Assembly (NCBI GenBank): GCA_030525085.1
Contig: JAUNFK010000011.1
Location: 2,072-38,385 of the forward strand
Direction: 5' to 3'
DNA from: a bacterium
Lineage (GTDB): Bacteria > Bacillota_I > Bacilli_A > RF39 > UBA660
Length of the DNA stretch: 36,314 nucleotides
Part shown: piece after piece, positions 34,103 through 36,314 of the stretch
Numbering within the stretch: position 1 is the stretch's first letter
Layout: every line of letters begins with the position of its first letter
Made by a program: the position numbers and the translations under genes
The notes under the pieces: model-generated
What the model was told of the DNA's origin: nothing
Databases searched by the model: none
Seen by the model: only the letters and a program-made list of their open reading frames with translations

Positions 34103-34705
34103 ATGAATAGAAAAGAATTAAAAGAAAAAGCTAAAGCTATGATTAAAGGTCATGTGTGGGATTTAGTATTACCATTTGTTATTGTGTCTTTAATAAATTC
34201 TCTTATTGGAGCACTTTTTGGAGTAAATAGTGATAATATTTATGTTAGTACAAGTGCACAAATGTTATCAACTATTATTACGTTACCACTTAGTTTTGGA
34301 GCTACTGCTTATATAATGAAATTTGTTAGAGGCGAAGAATGTGATATTAAAGGAATGTTTCAATATTACAAAATGTTTGGACCAATATTTGGTGTATGGT
34401 TTTTAACTTCACTATTTTCAACTTTATGGGCATTACTTCTTATTATTCCTGGTATTATTGCTGCGATAAGTTACTCAATGGTAAATTTATTAATGATTGA
34501 TGGAAACACAAATCCGATGAATTGCATTAGAAAAAGTAAGGAAATGATGAACGGATACAAGATGGATTATTTTATGTTAGTTCTTAGTTTCTTTGGATGG
34601 TTATTACTTGGAATTTTTACTTTAGGAATTTTATATATTTGGCTTGTTCCTTACATGAATGTAACATTTATTTTATATTATGAAGAACTTAAAAAAGTTA
34701 AATAA
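34103..34705 (+). CDS. DUF975-family membrane protein
   Basis: Integral membrane protein of 200 residues with about five hydrophobic spans. The DUF975 pattern is visible. An N-terminal amphipathic MNRKELKEKAKAMIKGHVW is followed by a glycine-containing first span. A central segment has IIPGIIAAISYSMVNLLMID, then NPMNCIRKSKEMMNGYK between spans. The C-terminal span ends YMNVTFILYYEEL. Function is unknown in all organisms I know. GGTGAT lies 3 nt before the ATG. It appears to be monocistronic, with its own promoter. Confidence 0.85.
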   Translation: MNRKELKEKAKAMIKGHVWDLVLPFVIVSLINSLIGALFGVNSDNIYVSTSAQMLSTIITLPLSFGATAYIMKFVRGEECDIKGMFQYYKMFGPIFGVWFLTSLFSTLWALLLIIPGIIAAISYSMVNLLMIDGNTNPMNCIRKSKEMMNGYKMDYFMLVLSFFGWLLLGIFTLGILYIWLVPYMNVTFILYYEELKKVK

Positions 34706-34738
34706 TTTGGCCTTTTTGTAAATTATTAAAAATTGTGA

Positions 34739-34767
34739 TTGACAAAGATTAAAAATTCGTTTATGAT
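34739..34767 (+). promoter_or_regulatory. Promoter of small RNA 2
   Basis: Consensus TTGACA (34739-34744), 17-bp spacer, TATGAT (34762-34767). Confidence 0.8.
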
Positions 34768-34773
34768 TATTTT

Positions 34774-34869
34774 AGCATGGTAGAGATATCATGCTGATAA
34801 CCTTAACGAATTCAATGTTAAGGTGTATCAACCAAAACCCCCTGAAGGAGCCGAAAGGCTCCACTTTTT
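34774..34869 (+). ncRNA. Unannotated small RNA 2, C-rich linker type
   Basis: A free-standing plus-strand unit. From a start near 34774 the RNA forms hairpin 1 (AGCATG 34774-34779 with CATGCT 34790-34795, 10-nt loop). Hairpin 2 is ACCTTAAC 34800-34807 with GTTAAGGT 34817-34824, extended by GATA/TATC. Then comes an unpaired ACCAAAACCCCCTGAA (C5 at 34838-34842). The terminator is GGAGCC-GAAA-GGCTCC (34847-34862) with a T5 run. No reading frame of note. Length about 96 nt. The plan matches small RNA 1 (two hairpins, C-run, terminator), although the stems differ in sequence. I do not recognise an Rfam family. The element with the integrase begins just beyond its 3' end. Confidence 0.78.
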
Positions 34870-34960
34870 GTTTGTTTTATAAGGGTTTTCTATAAATATT
34901 GTAGAACGCTACCCATCATCTGCCTATCACAACCTATGGTTTATATAAGTTTAATATAGT
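34870..34960. other. Spacer between small RNA 2 and the integrase, possible attachment-site region
   Basis: No gene. An attachment core would be expected between the integrase stop and the chromosomal gene, so it may lie here or in the small RNA terminator. I cannot identify a core because the other end of the element is outside the window. Confidence 0.3.
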
Positions 34961-36103
34961 TTATTCGGAAGACTTTTCATTAAAGTCTTTTTCTAATGTG
35001 TCAAAGAATTTTGGTACATTTGCAAGATCTTTTTTAAACATATGAGTATAAGTTTCTAGTGTTTCAGTAGTTTCGGAATGACCTAAAAAATTAGATACAG
35101 CAGTTATTGGAGCAGAGCCAGATATTAAGGCTGATGCACACGAATGTCTAAAGTCGTGTAATCTAATTCTTCTTACTCCAGCCTTTTCAGCATACTTATC
35201 TCTATAGAAATACATTCTACCTGTAGCCATTGGAACATCATCACCAAGTACAAACCAAGTTTGTTTGAATTTTGCTATTCTTTCATTTGATTTTTTAAGT
35301 TCTGCTAAATCATTTAGTAGAGTAGTTGCGATTGGAATTGTTCTATTTGATGCTTCTGTCTTAGTGCTAGAAATATACCATTCTGTACTAGCATTAGAAT
35401 TAGAGGGATTTAATACTTGTTGAGAAACAGTTAAAAGTTTATTTTTAAAGTCTATATGTTTCCACTGTAATCCTCTTGCTTCAGACCTTCTTAATCCACA
35501 ATAATATAATAATTCAAAGAAACATTTATATCTTAAATCATCAACTACTGAAATAAATTTAAAGAATTCTTCAGGTTCGTAAAAATCCATTTCTTTCTTC
35601 AATGCTCCTGGAGTTTTAAAAGGCTCTAATTTGTTATAAAACTTTCTTAAATTAAAATCCCATTGTTTTTCGGCAAAGTTAATAACTTGCTTTATAAATT
35701 TTTGAATATCAGTTTTATATCTATCACAGAGATTTGTTTTATTAATTTGTGCTCTCCATTTTTGATATAAATCCCAATCTAAGTTTACTAATTCTACATT
35801 ATCTAGTAATCCCATATATTTGATTCTATCTCTATATGTCTTAAGAGTAGAATCTTTTATTTTATCTTTTTGATATTCGTAATATATAGTGTAGGCTTCT
35901 TTAAATGTCATATGTGGATTTACTTCAACATCTTTATATTTATTTAAATATTCTTTTTCGGCTTGTATTGCTTCATTTTCAGTCATATAAGCTTTTGATT
36001 GATATTGATGTCTTTTACCATCTAAACCTTTACTATATTGTATAAATACCCATGATCTTCCATCTTTTGTTATTTTATTTTCTTTAAGTTTTCTTACGGA
36101 CAT
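34961..36103 (-). CDS. Tyrosine recombinase/integrase of an integrative element
   Basis: Site-specific recombinase for insertion and excision of a prophage or conjugative element. The protein is 380 residues. The N-terminal arm-binding domain with an AP2-like beta pattern covers about 10-45 (SWVFIQYSKGLDGK). A core-binding SAM-like domain covers about 65-160. The catalytic domain has R205 (GLRRSEARGL), K248 (SSTKTEASNR), H316-x-x-R319 (LHDFRHS), H342 (LGHSE) and nucleophile Y352 (ETYTHMF), so the full R-K-H-R-H-Y set is present. AAAGGAGG precedes the ATG. It is read against its chromosomal neighbours. A 9-bp inverted repeat lies in its leader. Confidence 0.95.
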   Translation of the reverse strand: MSVRKLKENKITKDGRSWVFIQYSKGLDGKRHQYQSKAYMTENEAIQAEKEYLNKYKDVEVNPHMTFKEAYTIYYEYQKDKIKDSTLKTYRDRIKYMGLLDNVELVNLDWDLYQKWRAQINKTNLCDRYKTDIQKFIKQVINFAEKQWDFNLRKFYNKLEPFKTPGALKKEMDFYEPEEFFKFISVVDDLRYKCFFELLYYCGLRRSEARGLQWKHIDFKNKLLTVSQQVLNPSNSNASTEWYISSTKTEASNRTIPIATTLLNDLAELKKSNERIAKFKQTWFVLGDDVPMATGRMYFYRDKYAEKAGVRRIRLHDFRHSCASALISGSAPITAVSNFLGHSETTETLETYTHMFKKDLANVPKFFDTLEKDFNEKSSE

Positions 36104-36125
36104 TTCATTCCTCCTTTTCTTATCC

Positions 36126-36155
36126 GTAAAATATCGACATACATCTATATTTTAC
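36126..36155. repeat. Inverted repeat in the integrase leader/promoter zone
   Basis: GTAAAATAT (36126-36134) and ATATTTTAC (36147-36155) are perfect inverted copies 12 bp apart. They could be an operator for an element regulator or an mRNA hairpin before the integrase. A possible extended -10 (TGGTAAAAT on minus) overlaps it. Confidence 0.5.
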
Positions 36156-36186
36156 CATCAATTTTTAGTTTTTTATTAAGTAAATA

Positions 36187-36215
36187 ATAGGGATAGTTAT
36201 TTGTGCTATCCCTAT
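36187..36215 (-). terminator. Hairpin after the right-edge gene
   Basis: ATAGGGATAG and CTATCCCTAT form a 10-bp stem with a 9-nt loop. The following minus-strand sequence is only moderately T-rich. It probably ends transcription of the partial gene before the integrase. Confidence 0.6.
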
Positions 36216-36220
36216 ATTTG

Positions 36221-36314
36221 TTATAATTCAAAATCATCAGATTTATTTTTCTCATATTTCTTATTAATCTTTTTACTAAGATTCTTAAATTCGTATGAAT
36301 CATATTCTTGATTT
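36221..36314 (-). CDS. C-terminal end of an unknown element gene (runs off right edge)
   Basis: The minus-strand frame is open from the window edge to a TAA at 36221-36223, encoding about 30 residues, charged and Lys-rich (EYDSYEFKNLSKKINKKYEK then NKSDDFEL). It is followed by a hairpin. Too little is present to name a family. It probably belongs to the same mobile element as the integrase. Confidence 0.55.
   Translation of the reverse strand, partial: NQEYDSYEFKNLSKKINKKYEKNKSDDFEL

Noticed and set aside
34774-34870. tRNA or tmRNA at the integrase junction
   Set aside because: No cloverleaf, T-loop GTTCRA or CCA end is present; the stems and T-run suit a standalone small RNA.

Overview
The window is the replication-origin region of a low-GC, strongly AT-rich Bacillota chromosome. 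TGA is used as a stop (mnmG, prfA and recF end in TGA) and Trp is TGG, so this is not a UGA-Trp Mycoplasma code. Pyruvate:ferredoxin oxidoreductase points to an anaerobe. spoIIR, spoIID and spoIIQ, a ComK homologue and perfect Spo0A boxes point to a sporulation-derived member of the Bacilli. An uncultured gut-type Bacilli lineage is likely, but that assignment is inference.

Layout. The divergent dnaA/rpmH gap (10739-11115) and the dnaA-dnaN gap (9273-9385) carry DnaA-box-like sites and are the probable oriC. The left arm is read on the minus strand: dnaA, dnaN, a ComK homologue (where an S4-domain gene often sits), recF, gyrB, gyrA, then a 0.36-kb spacer with four parS sites, the SRP RNA gene, tadA and the start of dnaX. 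The right arm is read on the plus strand: rpmH-rnpA-yidC-jag, mnmE-mnmG-rsmG-noc, then (after a minus-strand class A PBP) a small unknown gene, rpoE, prfA-prmC-spoIIR-mntP-murA-rpmE-rpiB-ywzB-spoIID-spoIIQ-unknown. This resembles the Bacillus rpoE...murA-spoIID-spoIIQ neighbourhood in compressed form. Then come PFOR, recG and a DUF975 membrane protein. The right end enters an integrative element: a tyrosine recombinase on the minus strand and the tail of another minus-strand gene.

How the parts work together. Replication initiation (DnaA, DnaN, DnaX), topology (GyrAB) and repair (RecF, RecG) sit with origin organisation. The ParB-family gene has the residues that define Noc, and an exact Noc-site palindrome lies inside dnaX. 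Four ParB-type parS sites lie beside gyrA, although no parA or second parB is in the window. Three tandem Spo0A boxes precede comK and one overlaps the best candidate dnaA promoter, so Spo0A may link sporulation, competence and replication here.

The least expected items are two roughly 96-nt standalone small-RNA genes, at 31921-32017 on minus and 34774-34869 on plus. Each has its own TTGACA promoter with a 17-bp spacer, two hairpins, an unpaired C4/C5 linker and a strong intrinsic terminator, the layout of C-rich regulatory sRNAs. Other oddities are a 40-residue bL34, a ComK that ends before the MecA-recognition region, a gene that appears to start with ATT, and repeated placement of stop codons inside terminator hairpins.
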